A stretch of DNA of 64,000 nucleotides from Planktothrix sp. PCC 11201. Its GTDB lineage: Bacteria; Cyanobacteriota; Cyanobacteriia; Cyanobacteriales; Microcoleaceae. The DNA is taken from NCBI RefSeq assembly GCF_900009135.1, contig NZ_LT797710.1, forward strand, positions 351,121 to 415,120, written 5' to 3'. Of this stretch, positions 19,136-29,465 are shown one piece after another; position 1 is the first letter of the stretch; each line of letters opens with the position of its first letter. The notes under the pieces were generated by a model. It was not told the origin of the DNA. It did no database searches and saw only the letters and a list, made by a program, of their open reading frames with translations. The translations under genes were made by a program, and so were the position numbers.

Positions 19136-19417
19136 ATGGTTGCACTACTCAATTCTAGCCAAATTCAAGAACTTTCTAGTCAAGTTCCCGAGTGGAAAGT
19201 GGAAGGAAAGCATTTAAAAATAGTCAAAACCTTTAAAGATTTTATTCAAGCGATTGAATTTGTGAATAAACTTGTTGAACCTTCTGAAACGGCTGGACAT
19301 CACCCCGATTTAGAAATTTCCTATAATAAAGTGACAATTAGCTTAACCAGTCATGATGCCGGGGGTTTAACAAAAAAAGATTTTGCCCTAGCGCAACAAA
19401 TTTCCGCACTGGTTTAA
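19136..19417 (+). CDS. phhB: Pterin-4a-carbinolamine dehydratase
   Basis: This 93-residue protein has the full PCD fold. It ends with the active-site region: HHPDLEISYNKVTISLTSHD contains the catalytic His pair, and GGLTKKDFALAQQI closes the family pattern. The enzyme dehydrates 4a-hydroxytetrahydrobiopterin; in cyanobacteria small PCD proteins may serve pterin recycling or, as suggested for some homologues, carbon-fixation or RuBisCO assembly. Context gives no further guide. The start ATG gives MVALLNSSQIQEL, the usual length. Confidence 0.92.
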   Translation: MVALLNSSQIQELSSQVPEWKVEGKHLKIVKTFKDFIQAIEFVNKLVEPSETAGHHPDLEISYNKVTISLTSHDAGGLTKKDFALAQQISALV

Positions 19418-19513
19418 TCCTAAAAATACTGCTGATTTTTTTATGATAGAATACGGCATAATCCTTTGCTAATTCCCCATTTGAATTCGCAGCTTTAGCT
19501 GTGTGGAAGAAAG

Positions 19514-21151
19514 ATGATTTTTAATAACCCCAAGTTCTTGCCTGAATTTGATGAACAAGCGGAACTGATTGAGAAACTGCTCGATATTGGTACTGCCTTA
19601 TCTGGAACTGAAGATTTAAGCTCCCTGCTCAATTTAATTTTAACCAAAAGTCGTGAAATTACCTCCAGTGATGCGGGAAGTGTCTATCTTCTGGATCACA
19701 GTGATAACACCTCAAAATTACTGTTTAAAATTGCCCAAAATGCGTCTTTACCTAACTTATCCTTTAAAGAATTTGCTATTCCCTTAACCCCTAGGAGTTT
19801 AGCGGGATATGTGGCTTTAAATTCCGTTTCCTTAAATATTCCCGATGCTTATGATTTACCCATACATGAACCCTATCAACTGGATCGGAGTTTTGATGAA
19901 AATATTAGTTATCGTACCCGTTCCGTTTTAGTGGTTCCGATGCAAAACCGCAAAGGGGAAGTGATTGGGGTCTTACAATTAATTAATCGTAAGGTTAACC
20001 ATGATGTCAAGATTACGCCAGAAAATGCGGTAGAAGTTACACAATCCTATTCTAAATGGGAGGAGCGAATATTGCGATCGTTGGCTTCCCAAGCAGCTAT
20101 TTCTATTGAAAGAAATCATTTACAAGACAGTATTGAAAATTTGTTTGAGGGATTTGTTAAAGCATCGGTAGAAGTGATTGAAGCCCGAGATCCCTGCACC
20201 TGTGGTCACTCAGAAAGAGTCGCAGAATTAGCTGTGCGTTTAAGTGAAGAAATCAATCAAGCTAACTTTGGTTCCCTTTCTAAAATCACCTTTAGTGAGC
20301 GTCAATTACAAGAATTACGTTATGCAGCCCTACTACATGATTTTGGAAAGGTGGGGGTTCCCGAAGCCATTTTAACCAAACCCAAAAAACTCTATCCTCT
20401 CCAATTGGAAGTAATCCGTAATCGATTTGCCTTAGCTCAACGTACCTTAGAAGCAGAATCGATTCAGATAAAATATGATCATTTATTGCAGCATTCCGCC
20501 CAAAAGCTACTCCAAGAAGAAGAATGTGTATTTTGTGAATCTCTGCAAGAATCAGATACAAAATTATCGCAATCTATTAATAAATTAAGCAAATATTGGA
20601 CGATTTTATTAGAAGCTAATGAACCTAAAGTCTTAGCGGAAATTCCCTTAAATCAACTGAAAGAAGTCGCACAAATAACCTACCGTGACTTAGATGGAGA
20701 AATGAAACCTTTATTAACTCCAGAAGAAATCGATCAACTACTAGTTCATCAAGGGACTTTAACCCCAGAAGAACGAGAAAGTATTGAATCCCATGTCAGT
20801 TATACCTACGCATTTTTAAAACAAATTCCTTGGACAAATGATTTAAAAAATGTGCCGATGATTGCCTATCGCCATCATGAAAAACTAAATGGTACTGGGT
20901 ATCCCCTGGGATTAACAACCCCCGATATTCCGATTCAAGCTCAAATTATTACGATCGCCGATATTTATGATGCTTTAACGGCTGGCGATCGTCCTTATAA
21001 AAGCGGATTACCCACCGTTACCGCTTTGAAAATTCTACAACAAGAAGCCTCTAAAAATACCATTAATGCCGATTGTTTAGAATTATTTAAACAACGGAGA
21101 GTGTATGAAGTATTGGGACATAGTATTGATGTGGTCATGGAATTAGCCTAA
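19514..21151 (+). CDS. GAF and HD-GYP domain protein, probable c-di-GMP phosphodiesterase
   Basis: This 545-residue protein has a GAF domain at about residues 20-200 and an HD-GYP domain at about 215-530. The HD motif appears as AALLHDFGKVG and the second signature as HHEKLNGTGYPLG, both with conserved metal-binding residues, so c-di-GMP hydrolysis is likely. Between them is an insertion of about 130 residues, including ECVFCESLQE. RHTQ-like effectors are absent. The GAF domain probably regulates the activity, but its ligand is unknown. It converges almost tail to tail with the ABC permease gene, with a gap of four bases. Confidence 0.9.
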   Translation: MIFNNPKFLPEFDEQAELIEKLLDIGTALSGTEDLSSLLNLILTKSREITSSDAGSVYLLDHSDNTSKLLFKIAQNASLPNLSFKEFAIPLTPRSLAGYVALNSVSLNIPDAYDLPIHEPYQLDRSFDENISYRTRSVLVVPMQNRKGEVIGVLQLINRKVNHDVKITPENAVEVTQSYSKWEERILRSLASQAAISIERNHLQDSIENLFEGFVKASVEVIEARDPCTCGHSERVAELAVRLSEEINQANFGSLSKITFSERQLQELRYAALLHDFGKVGVPEAILTKPKKLYPLQLEVIRNRFALAQRTLEAESIQIKYDHLLQHSAQKLLQEEECVFCESLQESDTKLSQSINKLSKYWTILLEANEPKVLAEIPLNQLKEVAQITYRDLDGEMKPLLTPEEIDQLLVHQGTLTPEERESIESHVSYTYAFLKQIPWTNDLKNVPMIAYRHHEKLNGTGYPLGLTTPDIPIQAQIITIADIYDALTAGDRPYKSGLPTVTALKILQQEASKNTINADCLELFKQRRVYEVLGHSIDVVMELA

Positions 21152-21155
21152 GATA

Positions 21156-22223
21156 TCATCGTTGAATACTGCGAGGATCAAGGGCATCCCTTAACCCATC
21201 TCCTAATAAATTAAAAGCTAAAACTGTAAAAACAATCAAAATCGCCGGGGGCCAAATCAACCAAGGTTGTAGGACTAAAATCGAAGCATTGGTAGCAGAA
21301 GAAAGTAAATTTCCCCAGGAGGGATCAGGGGGTTGAATCCCTAATCCAATGAAACTTAAAACCGATTCTGAAATAATAAAACTAGGAATCGATAAGGTAG
21401 CCGAAATAATCAAATAAGTAGCCGTTTGGGGTAGAACATGACGGGTAATAATATACAACGGACTAGCCCCAATTGCCCTTGATGCTTGCACAAATTGTTG
21501 TTCCTTAATCGATAAAACTTGCCCTCGGATCACCCGCGCTAAACCTGCCCAACTAATAAAAGAAATAATCACTACGATTAACAAAAAACGCTGGGTACTG
21601 CTAATTTGTGGAGGTAACACGGCTGCTAATGCCACCAATAAATACAACCCTGGAATTGTCATTAAAACTTCAACCATTCGCATAATTAAGCTATCTAACC
21701 ATCCCCCAAAATAGCCAGAAATTCCCCCAAAAATCATTCCTAGTGGGAAAGAAATTATAATTCCTACTAATCCAATACTCAGACTAACCCGCCCTCCATG
21801 AACCAGGCGGCTAAACTGATCTCTAGCCTGTTCATCTGTGCCGAGTAAGTTAATTTTTCCTGGCCCAACAGTCCCGAATAAATGACGTTCAAAAGGAATG
21901 ATTCCTAGCAGTTTATAGGGTTCTCCCGGCACAAAAAATCGCACGGGACTTGGCTGACTTCGATCAACATTAATTTCTCGTTTTCCGGTTTCAATATCAA
22001 CTGGGCCCTGAGTTGTGGGATAAACATGGGGGCCGATCCATTGCCCCTGTTGATCATACCAATAAATTTGGGTTGGGGGTAATAAAGAAGCGTTGATTTG
22101 AGATTCATAGGGGCTATAAGGCGCAACAAAATTCGCCGCAATTACCACCAGATAAAATAACAATAAAATCCCGGCTCCAAATTGAGCTAAAGGATTCGTT
22201 TTCAGTCGTTGCCACCATTTCAT
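21156..22223 (-). CDS. Dipeptide/oligopeptide-type ABC transporter permease (DppC/OppC family)
   Basis: A 355-residue inner-membrane permease with an N-terminal helix (residues about 13-33), a long periplasmic insertion (to about 130), and five or more further helices. The family EAA loop is QASRAIGASPLYIITRHVLPQ near residue 245. SWGNLLSSA and the C-terminal LGDGLRDALDPR are typical of DppC/OppC. The partners, a DppB-like permease, ATPases and a binding protein, are not in the window. In cyanobacteria the components are often scattered, so this is not necessarily an orphan. Confidence 0.9.
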   Translation of the reverse strand: MKWWQRLKTNPLAQFGAGILLLFYLVVIAANFVAPYSPYESQINASLLPPTQIYWYDQQGQWIGPHVYPTTQGPVDIETGKREINVDRSQPSPVRFFVPGEPYKLLGIIPFERHLFGTVGPGKINLLGTDEQARDQFSRLVHGGRVSLSIGLVGIIISFPLGMIFGGISGYFGGWLDSLIMRMVEVLMTIPGLYLLVALAAVLPPQISSTQRFLLIVVIISFISWAGLARVIRGQVLSIKEQQFVQASRAIGASPLYIITRHVLPQTATYLIISATLSIPSFIISESVLSFIGLGIQPPDPSWGNLLSSATNASILVLQPWLIWPPAILIVFTVLAFNLLGDGLRDALDPRSIQR

Positions 22224-22315
22224 AGTTCAGCTTTTTCACTCTCAGAATACTAAAATTGATCTCTATTTTTGGAAATATTTTTCCCAGTTTCTTATTCCCT
22301 ATTCCCTATTCCCCG

Positions 22316-23401
22316 TTATACCTCATCCTGTGGGTTTAAGGGATTATAAAAAAATGAACCCGTTTGAGGGGGTAAAGTCGGATCAAAAACCACCTCGACG
22401 ATACTTTTAATTACTCCTGCCATGGGAATTGCCAGAATAAATCCTAATAGTCCCCCAATTTTTCCTCCTAATAATAAAGCACTGAAAATAACAACGGGGC
22501 TTAATCCGGTTAAATCCCCCATAATTCGAGGGGCAACAATATTATCCTTCACCTGTTGAATTGCTACGGCAACTGCTAACACCTGTAAAGCCATCCACCA
22601 GTCAATAAAAGCTACAATGACAGTGACACCTCCAATGCCTAATGTTGCCCCCACAAAGGGAATAATTTCCAGTAATCCAATTACAACTGCAAATAATAGG
22701 AAATAGGGAACCTTAAGCACAAAAAAGGCAACGGTTAAAATGGATGCCATAAATATCCCTTGCAAGGTTTGTCCTAGGACAAATTTTTTCAAATTTCGTT
22801 TTAAGGAAATCGTGATCACTTCTCGAATTTGTGGGGACAGAATGGTGATTAAATTTTTCCATAAGCGCTCCCCATCTAATAACATATAAAAGGCAATTAC
22901 CAAGATGAAAATTAAGTCAAAAAACCAATTAAAGGTTCCTAAAACTATCCCTAAACTTCCGGTAAAAATAGGTTCAATAGTTCCCTGAATTTTAGATAAC
23001 AGTTGTTGTTGTAAAATCCCCACATCAAAGGGTAAATTGCGGTCAACACTCCAGACTTGAAATTCAGCTAACTGTTGTCGTCCTGATTCAATTAATTCGG
23101 GTAAGCGTGTGATCAATTGTCGTCCTTGATTAAAGACCGGAGGGACAATGGTTAACCCAATAATTACAAAGGTTAAAATAGCAACTAAATAGACTAAAGC
23201 CGCCGCCAGTCCCCTAGGAATAAAGCGCTCTAATTTTGCCACTGCATAGTTAAGTAAAAAGGCAATTAATCCCGAGGTAACTAATAAACTAATTAATTCT
23301 CCAACATAGCCTAATAACTGAAAACTTAACCAACCCACTACTAAAATAAGTAAACAAGTCAGTAACCGATTTTGTAAAGGCGAAAAAACAGAATTGCTCA
23401 T
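22316..23401 (-). CDS. AI-2E family transporter (PerM/TqsA-like)
   Basis: This 361-residue protein has about eight hydrophobic segments: two to three at 14-85, a soluble loop at about 90-150, and a cluster from 155 to 335. The family blocks FVLGQTLQGIFMA, GLLEIIPFVGATLG and QVKDNIVAPRIMGDLTGLSPVVIF are clear. Members export small solutes or autoinducers or move Na+/H+; the substrate here is unknown. It lies 92 bases upstream of the peptide-permease gene on the same strand. Confidence 0.9.
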   Translation of the reverse strand: MSNSVFSPLQNRLLTCLLILVVGWLSFQLLGYVGELISLLVTSGLIAFLLNYAVAKLERFIPRGLAAALVYLVAILTFVIIGLTIVPPVFNQGRQLITRLPELIESGRQQLAEFQVWSVDRNLPFDVGILQQQLLSKIQGTIEPIFTGSLGIVLGTFNWFFDLIFILVIAFYMLLDGERLWKNLITILSPQIREVITISLKRNLKKFVLGQTLQGIFMASILTVAFFVLKVPYFLLFAVVIGLLEIIPFVGATLGIGGVTVIVAFIDWWMALQVLAVAVAIQQVKDNIVAPRIMGDLTGLSPVVIFSALLLGGKIGGLLGFILAIPMAGVIKSIVEVVFDPTLPPQTGSFFYNPLNPQDEV

Positions 23402-23471
23402 GGGAAGAATCGAAACCTAAAAACCTACAGTAGTCTACCCTATTTTGGCATAACAGGAAACAGGGAATTGG

Positions 23472-23573
23472 ATCACGGATTTAAGATGATTTCACGGATT
23501 TCACGGATTTTAATCTGTCCCCCAATCAAGTCGAGGGCAGGGTTAATCTGCGTAATCTGCTTAAATCCGTGAT
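23472..23573. repeat. Hairpin-forming dispersed repeat with ATCACGGATTTAAG ends
   Basis: ATCACGGATTTAAG at 23472-23485 is repeated inverted as CTTAAATCCGTGAT at 23560-23573. The interior has further CACGGATTT units. The left half is the reverse complement of the repeat at 18666-18708. It lies in the 308-base stretch between the AI-2E and PIG-V-like genes, which otherwise shows no gene. Confidence 0.6.
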
Positions 23574-23709
23574 GGGTAATGGGTAATAGGGACAATAGCT
23601 TTTAATGATTACAACCGATTTATAATTGCCTCATTCTTGATACAATTACTTTAATTATAAACTGAAACCAATAATTATTCCCCCGTGTCCGGGGCAGAAA
23701 ACTTAACCA

Positions 23710-25035
23710 ATGAATTTAATTAATAGTCTAACTCTAATTCTAGCAAAATTAAAGTATTTTTTAATCCAAGTTAGCCAATTTTGTCAATCCCAAGGCGTGA
23801 TTTTTGCAATCACAATGGGGGTACTTAGTCGCAGTCTTATTTTATTGGCTTTTTTTATAACAGCCCAATTGCATCAAGTTTCCTCAGAAATAGAAACGGT
23901 AAAAATTGCCTGGGGTTGGCAAATATTTTCGGCTTGGGATAGTCCCTTATATCAGGGTATTGCCACCTCTGGATATGAAGTAATTAATCAGACTGAACCC
24001 GGTGGGAATGTGGCGTTTTTTCCCCTATTTCCTTTATTAATTCGCGGGTTAATGAATTTAGGTTTACCCTTTGAAGTGGCAGGAACTTTAATTAGTAATC
24101 TTGCTTTTTTTGGAGCTTTAATTTTACTCTATAAATGGGTTGAAACCACCAATAATTCTCAAGCTGCTCGCTGGGCAACGGCTGTTTTAGCTTGGTGTCC
24201 TCTATCCATTTTTGGTAGTGTTATTTATACCGAAGGTTTGTTTTTATTTCTGAGTACCGCCGCCCTACGAGCATTTGATTTAAAAAAATATCCTCAAGTG
24301 ATTTTGTGGGGAAGTTTAGCCACAGCAACCCGCATTACTGGACTGGCTTTAATTCCGGCTTTTTTAATTACATCCTGGCAAAAACGAAGGCCTAAAGTTG
24401 CCTATTTATCCGGTTTATTAAGTGGCTGTGGTTTATTATTTTATAGCTTATATTGTTGGATAAAATTTAATAATCCCATTGCTTTTATTACCGTCCAACA
24501 TACCCAATGGCAACGCCAAACTGGATTTGATAGTCAGGGATGGTTAAAAATGATTATGCAAATTTTGATCGGTTCTCAAAATTGGAAACAAGGCACAATA
24601 GTTGACCCTTGGCATCCACTTTTAGTTATCATAATTGCTATAATAGGGTATTGTATTTGGCGTTATCGGCATCAATTAGGAAAGGCGAAATTTGATTATA
24701 GTTTATTTTTATTAATCACCATTTTATGGCTAATTGCTGGTGATCCTTTCCTGAACACAGCTATTATTTTAGGCGGAGGTTATTTACTCTGGTATTTACG
24801 CCATGAACTTAGTTTAGTAGCGGTTAATTATGGCTTTTTTGCCTTGGGTTTATTATTAGCCTCTGGGGGAACTATTTCTCTAAGTCGTTTAACCTATGGT
24901 ATTATTTCTATTAGTTTAGCGTTAGGAGTGATGTTATCCCATCATCGCCGTTGGGGTTATCTAACCTTGGGATTTTTTGCCCTCTTACTAATTAGTTTTT
25001 CAGTTCGCTTTGCCCAACATCTTTGGGTGAGTTAA
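23710..25035 (+). CDS. PIG-V-like GT-C integral membrane mannosyltransferase
   Basis: This 441-residue protein has about 10 membrane segments. The blocks FSAWDSPLYQGIATSGYE (residues about 75-92) and AFFPLFPLLIR resemble the catalytic loop of PIG-V type glycosyltransferases, which add mannose from a lipid-linked donor; an Asp in the first loop (WD) is the expected catalytic residue. A later CPLSIFGSVIYTEGLFLFLS segment also fits. Donor and acceptor in a cyanobacterium are not known. The next gene, a DUF2079 protein with GT-C character, starts 53 bases downstream, so the two may act on the same glycolipid. Confidence 0.75.
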   Translation: MNLINSLTLILAKLKYFLIQVSQFCQSQGVIFAITMGVLSRSLILLAFFITAQLHQVSSEIETVKIAWGWQIFSAWDSPLYQGIATSGYEVINQTEPGGNVAFFPLFPLLIRGLMNLGLPFEVAGTLISNLAFFGALILLYKWVETTNNSQAARWATAVLAWCPLSIFGSVIYTEGLFLFLSTAALRAFDLKKYPQVILWGSLATATRITGLALIPAFLITSWQKRRPKVAYLSGLLSGCGLLFYSLYCWIKFNNPIAFITVQHTQWQRQTGFDSQGWLKMIMQILIGSQNWKQGTIVDPWHPLLVIIIAIIGYCIWRYRHQLGKAKFDYSLFLLITILWLIAGDPFLNTAIILGGGYLLWYLRHELSLVAVNYGFFALGLLLASGGTISLSRLTYGIISISLALGVMLSHHRRWGYLTLGFFALLLISFSVRFAQHLWVS

Positions 25036-25088
25036 TAGAAAAAAGGCAATAGAGGAAAATATAAAATTTTTAATAAACAAGATAAAAA

Positions 25089-26498
25089 ATGATATTTTTT
25101 TCCGAAAAAAAAATTAAAGTTAATCCAGTATTAACAGCAGTTATTGTCAGTAGTTTGATTTTATTTGCTTGTAGTAGTTTACGTCATTTTTTATTTCAAT
25201 CTAATGCCTATGATTTAGGGATTTTTGATAATGGAATTTACTTAATTAGTCAAGGAAAAGAACCCTTTGTTTATTTTCGAGGATTACATATTTTAGGAGA
25301 TCATGCCGCCTATATTCTGTATATTATTGCCCTATTTTATAAACTTTACCCCGATATTCATTGGTTATTTGCTATTCAAGCGATTTCCCTTTCCCTTGGT
25401 GCATTACCCACCTATCAGCTATCTTTACAAGCAGGATTAAAAGAAACTCAAGCTCAAACCCTAGGATTTGTCTATCTATTATATCCTTTAATTTTTAATG
25501 TTAATTTATTTGATTTTCACCCCGAAGTGATCGCCTTACCTGCGATTTTATATGCTATTTTAGCAGCTAGAAATAATAATATTTTAGGATTTACTGTTTC
25601 AATTTTAATTATTTTAGGTTGTAAAGAAGTTTTATCTTTAGTATTAATAGTAATGGGGATATGGTTATGGCTATTTGAGAAAAAACGTCGTTGTGCTGCG
25701 ATCGCAATTCTTTCAGGACTAGGCTGGTTTTTCCTCTCTACCGAATGGATTATCCCCCACTTTTCCCAAGCCCCACCCATCGCCGTTGGAGTCTATAGTT
25801 TCCTGGGAAATTCTCTATTTGAAATCAGCTTAAATATTCTATTAAAACCTGGATTAGTATTGAGTAAAATCTTTACATGGGCTAATTTAGAATATTTGAT
25901 TTTACTCTTAATTCCCTTAATTTGGGGACTTTCTTGGCGACATTTAACCCCTTTAATTGGGGCGGCACCGATTTTATTTTTAAATCTCTTAGCCGAAAAT
26001 CCCCAAATGAAGAACTTAACGCAACAATATTCCCTAGGGATTTTGCCTTTTCTTTTATTAGCTATTATTGCCAATTTATCAACGGGGGGAGGATGGATTA
26101 AACAAAAAAAATGGATAATTTTATGGTCTTTAATTTGCTTTTTCGCCCTGGCAAAATATGGTTATTTTACCTCCAGATATCTCCAAACCCTAGATAATTG
26201 GCAAGCTACACGGGAAGCTCTAACCTATATTCAAACCCAAAATCCGGTTTTAACCACGGATAAAATTGCCCCCCACCTCACCCACCGCCCTATCCTACAA
26301 TTAGCTATCCAAGGACGAGAACAGACCGATTTAAAACCCTTTCAATATATTTTATTAAACCAACGTCACCCCGGATGGCCGAGTTCTCCCGAATTAGTCA
26401 CCGGATTAATAAACCGATTAAAAAATCACCCTGATTTTCAATTAAAATATCATCAGGATAATGTTTGGTTATTTGAACAAGATTCTATTATAAAATAA
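25089..26498 (+). CDS. DUF2079 family membrane protein, GT-C-like
   Basis: This 469-residue protein has about 10 hydrophobic helices and the DUF2079 pattern: SNAYDLGIFDNGIYLISQGKE after the first helix, then DHAAYILYIIALFYKLYP, then LVYPLIF-like and FDFHPEVIALPA. The early Asp in DLGIFDN is conserved in GT-C glycosyltransferases. Its soluble C-terminal tail (about 375-469) is short. The tight spacing behind a PIG-V-like gene suggests a two-gene unit. A hairpin-forming repeat follows the stop codon. Function is not known. Confidence 0.8.
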   Translation: MIFFSEKKIKVNPVLTAVIVSSLILFACSSLRHFLFQSNAYDLGIFDNGIYLISQGKEPFVYFRGLHILGDHAAYILYIIALFYKLYPDIHWLFAIQAISLSLGALPTYQLSLQAGLKETQAQTLGFVYLLYPLIFNVNLFDFHPEVIALPAILYAILAARNNNILGFTVSILIILGCKEVLSLVLIVMGIWLWLFEKKRRCAAIAILSGLGWFFLSTEWIIPHFSQAPPIAVGVYSFLGNSLFEISLNILLKPGLVLSKIFTWANLEYLILLLIPLIWGLSWRHLTPLIGAAPILFLNLLAENPQMKNLTQQYSLGILPFLLLAIIANLSTGGGWIKQKKWIILWSLICFFALAKYGYFTSRYLQTLDNWQATREALTYIQTQNPVLTTDKIAPHLTHRPILQLAIQGREQTDLKPFQYILLNQRHPGWPSSPELVTGLINRLKNHPDFQLKYHQDNVWLFEQDSIIK

Positions 26499-26502
26499 TC
26501 CT

Positions 26503-26549
26503 TTGTTGTTGGGATAAAGCCCGGAAAGATGGGGCTAAAGCCCAACAAC
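26503..26549. repeat. Inverted repeat between convergent genes
   Basis: TTGTTGTTGGGATAAAGCCC pairs with GGGCTAAAGCCCAACAAC. The layout is like the TGCGCTTAAGCGCA elements elsewhere, but the core sequence differs. It lies in the 69-base gap between the converging DUF2079 and ctp genes and may act as a terminator on either strand. Confidence 0.55.
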
Positions 26550-26567
26550 AAACCCAACAACTTTTGA

Positions 26568-27854
26568 TTATTTAGATTGGGCTTGAGTCCCTTGTTTAGT
26601 TTTAGAAATTTCACCACCGAGAATTTCTAACCCCTTCACATATTGAGGATCATCAATTGTCCCCACTTTAGTCCGATCTTTTCTTAACTCATCTCGTTGT
26701 TTTTCAGTGAGTTCAATTTTAACATCCGGTTGAATGCCTTCATGGTTAATATCTCGACCACTGGGGGTAAAATATTTAGCAATAGTTACTGCTAAACCCG
26801 AACCTTTTCCCACGCCTCTGACCGACTGAACTAACCCTTTGCCAAAGGTTTTGGTTCCGACTAAAAGTGCCCGCTTATTATCCTGTAATGCACCGGATAA
26901 AATTTCGCTGGCACTGGCTGATCCGCCATCTACTAAAACCACTAATGGCTTAGTTGTTAAAGCTCGATTATTTGCCTTTTGACGGTCGGTTTCGCCTTGG
27001 CGATCCACCGTAGAAACAATATCTCCTTTACTTAACCACATCCGCGCAATTTCAACGCTAGAATACAGTAAACCTCCAGGATTTGAGCGTAAATCTAGGA
27101 CATAACCCGAAACATTTTGTTTTTCTAAATCATTAATTGCTTCTCGCATTTCTTCAGCGGCGTTGGCGCTAAAAGTATTTAACCGAATATAACCAATATC
27201 TCCCATAGAACTGGGATTTTTAGAAGCACGAACCGGATGGATTTCAATGCGATCGCGAGTAATTTTAAAATCCAAAGGTTTATCCCCCCGCAGGATTTTA
27301 ATATTAACTTTCGTCCCCACCGGGCCCCGAATTAAACTCACCGCTTCATTAATATCCATGCCCTCGGTGCTGCGACCATCAATTTCAGTAATAATATCCT
27401 GGGATTGAACCCCGGCACTAAAGGCGGGGGAATCCTCAATCGGTGAAATCACCACTAACTTTTTCGTTTTTTCATCCTGGGTTAATTGAATCCCTACCCC
27501 CGTCAACTCCCCGGAGGTGTCAATTTGCATATTTTTGAATTCTTCGGGGTTCATGAAGCGAGTATAGGGGTCATCTAGCTTCTTCAACATTTCCCGAATG
27601 GCTTTATAAGCCTGTTCGTCGTCGGTATAGTTTCGGTTTAAATACTCCGTGCGGGTTGCCACCCAGTCCACTTGATTAAAGGTGCCATCCACATAGTTTT
27701 TTTGGATCACCTGCCAAACTTCATCAATCAACTCCTTTGGGCTTTCCCGAAGGGATGCCTGACTAGAAAGATGAATTCCCGCTCCGGCAACGGTTACAGC
27801 CGTTAACATTATTGCCGTCGCCCCAAGAACTAGCCCACTTCTTGAAATAATCAT
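26568..27854 (-). CDS. ctpB: C-terminal processing protease, S41 family
   Basis: This 428-residue protein has a signal or anchor segment at residues 8-30, a PDZ domain at about 115-195 (GVGIQLTQD onward), and an S41 catalytic core. The nucleophile Ser is in GGSASASEI near 315 and the general-base Lys in TKTFGKGLVQS near 340. In cyanobacteria these act in the lumen or periplasm; CtpA matures the D1 protein. The paralogue (A, B or C) cannot be fixed by eye; the CtpB-like label is tentative. The C-terminal tail (QKRDELRKDRTKVGTIDDPQ) is common in cyanobacterial members. Confidence 0.9.
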   Translation of the reverse strand: MIISRSGLVLGATAIMLTAVTVAGAGIHLSSQASLRESPKELIDEVWQVIQKNYVDGTFNQVDWVATRTEYLNRNYTDDEQAYKAIREMLKKLDDPYTRFMNPEEFKNMQIDTSGELTGVGIQLTQDEKTKKLVVISPIEDSPAFSAGVQSQDIITEIDGRSTEGMDINEAVSLIRGPVGTKVNIKILRGDKPLDFKITRDRIEIHPVRASKNPSSMGDIGYIRLNTFSANAAEEMREAINDLEKQNVSGYVLDLRSNPGGLLYSSVEIARMWLSKGDIVSTVDRQGETDRQKANNRALTTKPLVVLVDGGSASASEILSGALQDNKRALLVGTKTFGKGLVQSVRGVGKGSGLAVTIAKYFTPSGRDINHEGIQPDVKIELTEKQRDELRKDRTKVGTIDDPQYVKGLEILGGEISKTKQGTQAQSK

Positions 27855-27952
27855 CGGTTTGCTGAACTAGAAAATAGAAATTTCAATATCAATATGCCCA
27901 ATGTAGCATAGGTTTCAGCTTTCAGGTTTTCAGAAGCAGTCAGAAACAATTT

Positions 27953-28004
27953 TCCCCCCACTCTACTCCCCCACCTCCCCTACCTCCCCTACTCCCCCGC
28001 CCCT
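27953..28004. repeat. C-rich short tandem repeat
   Basis: About 50 bases consist of CTCCCC(C)/ACCTCCCC/TACCTCCCC units, the complement of the G-rich repeats at 43131-43164 and 63944-64000. It fills most of the space between ctp and ispG. Repeats of this sort are widespread in cyanobacteria. Confidence 0.7.
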
Positions 28005-28006
28005 AT

Positions 28007-29227
28007 CTAGGGATCAACCCAACGACCATCAGCTTTAATCAAATTAATTAATTCCTCAACCCCTTGGGTTTCAGGAACTTTTTTAATCTCCTCTCTACCC
28101 CGATATAGGGAAATAAAACCCGGTTGTTTACCAACATAACCATAGTCAGCGTCAGCCATTTCCCCAGGGCCATTCACAATACATCCCATCACCGCAATAT
28201 CTAAACCGGTTAAATGTTTTGTGGCTTCACGAACTTGATGTAAGACTTCTTCTAAATTAAATAAAGTTCGACCGCAGGAGGGACAAGCCACATATTCCAC
28301 CATGGTTTTCCGCAGTCCCAAAGCTTGCAGAATACTATAACAAACCGGGATTTCTTTTTCGGGAGCTTCGGTTAAAGAAACCCGAATCGTATCACCAATT
28401 CCTGCTGCTAATAAAGTTCCGATTCCGGCCGTTGATTTAATTCGGCCATATTCTCCATCTCCGGCTTCTGTCACCCCTAAATGTAAGGGATAATCCATGC
28501 CTAATTCATCCATCCGTTTGACCATCAAACGGTTAGCCGCCACCATCACCGGAACTCGGGAAGCTTTCAGGGAAATAACAATATTTTGAAAATCCAAAGA
28601 TTCACAAATTTTAATAAATTCTAACGCCGATTCCACCATGCCTTCCGGGGTATCACCATAGGTAAATAACATTCTTTCTGCTAAGGAACCATGATTTACC
28701 CCGATGCGCATTGCCTTACCTTGATCGCGCAAAGATACCACTAAAGGTTCTAAGGTTTGTCTAATTTTATCGCCAATTTCATTAAATTCAGTTGGGGTGT
28801 ATTCCGTGCGATCGCTTTTCGGTTTTTCAAACACATATAACCCGGGATTAATTCGCACCTTATCCACATATTTCGCCACTTCCAGGGCAATTTTCATCCC
28901 ATTATGATGAACGTCCGCCACCAGAGGAACAGGTTGATAGGTTTGGGCTAATTTCTGTTTAATTTTTCCTACGGCGGTGGCATGACCTACACTGGGAACC
29001 GTCACCCGCACAATTTCACAGCCAATTTCATGCAGACGACGCACCGCCGCCGTTGCCCCCTCAATGTCCATCGTATCCTCATTAATCATTGATTGGACAA
29101 CCACGGGATGGCCGCCCCCAATGGTAACCGTCCCTACCTGGACAGGACGGGTTTGACGGCGGTGAATCATCGTATCCACCGAAGTTTGACTAGCAGGGGT
29201 TTGGGTAGGAATAGGTAAAGTTTGCAT
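28007..29227 (-). CDS. ispG: 4-hydroxy-3-methylbut-2-enyl-diphosphate synthase
   Basis: This 406-residue enzyme works in the MEP pathway and converts MEcPP to HMBPP. The N-terminal TIM-barrel blocks [18 protein letters not shown] and [11 protein letters not shown] are clear. The [4Fe-4S] cysteine region follows near the C terminus: [10 protein letters not shown], then [17 protein letters not shown]. The length matches the short bacterial form. In cyanobacteria the electron donor is ferredoxin. It lies 152 bases from the ctp gene in the same orientation. Confidence 0.96.
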   Translation of the reverse strand: MQTLPIPTQTPASQTSVDTMIHRRQTRPVQVGTVTIGGGHPVVVQSMINEDTMDIEGATAAVRRLHEIGCEIVRVTVPSVGHATAVGKIKQKLAQTYQPVPLVADVHHNGMKIALEVAKYVDKVRINPGLYVFEKPKSDRTEYTPTEFNEIGDKIRQTLEPLVVSLRDQGKAMRIGVNHGSLAERMLFTYGDTPEGMVESALEFIKICESLDFQNIVISLKASRVPVMVAANRLMVKRMDELGMDYPLHLGVTEAGDGEYGRIKSTAGIGTLLAAGIGDTIRVSLTEAPEKEIPVCYSILQALGLRKTMVEYVACPSCGRTLFNLEEVLHQVREATKHLTGLDIAVMGCIVNGPGEMADADYGYVGKQPGFISLYRGREEIKKVPETQGVEELINLIKADGRWVDP

Positions 29228-29465
29228 AGTTAATAATTGATTTTTGTCAATATAGCGATCGGAATTTTTTTTCCTATTGATTAATAGATTGCCACAAAAG
29301 GGGCATTTAGGGAATTACCGTTCTGTAAAACTTACCTGAACATGAATTTAGCGCAAAGAGGGTTGGGAGACCCAACCCCTACAGGTTTTTATCACAAATC
29401 CGACAAGGATTGCTATATATGGTTTAAATCCTGAAAAATTCTTAATCAGTTATTCTCAACCCAAC

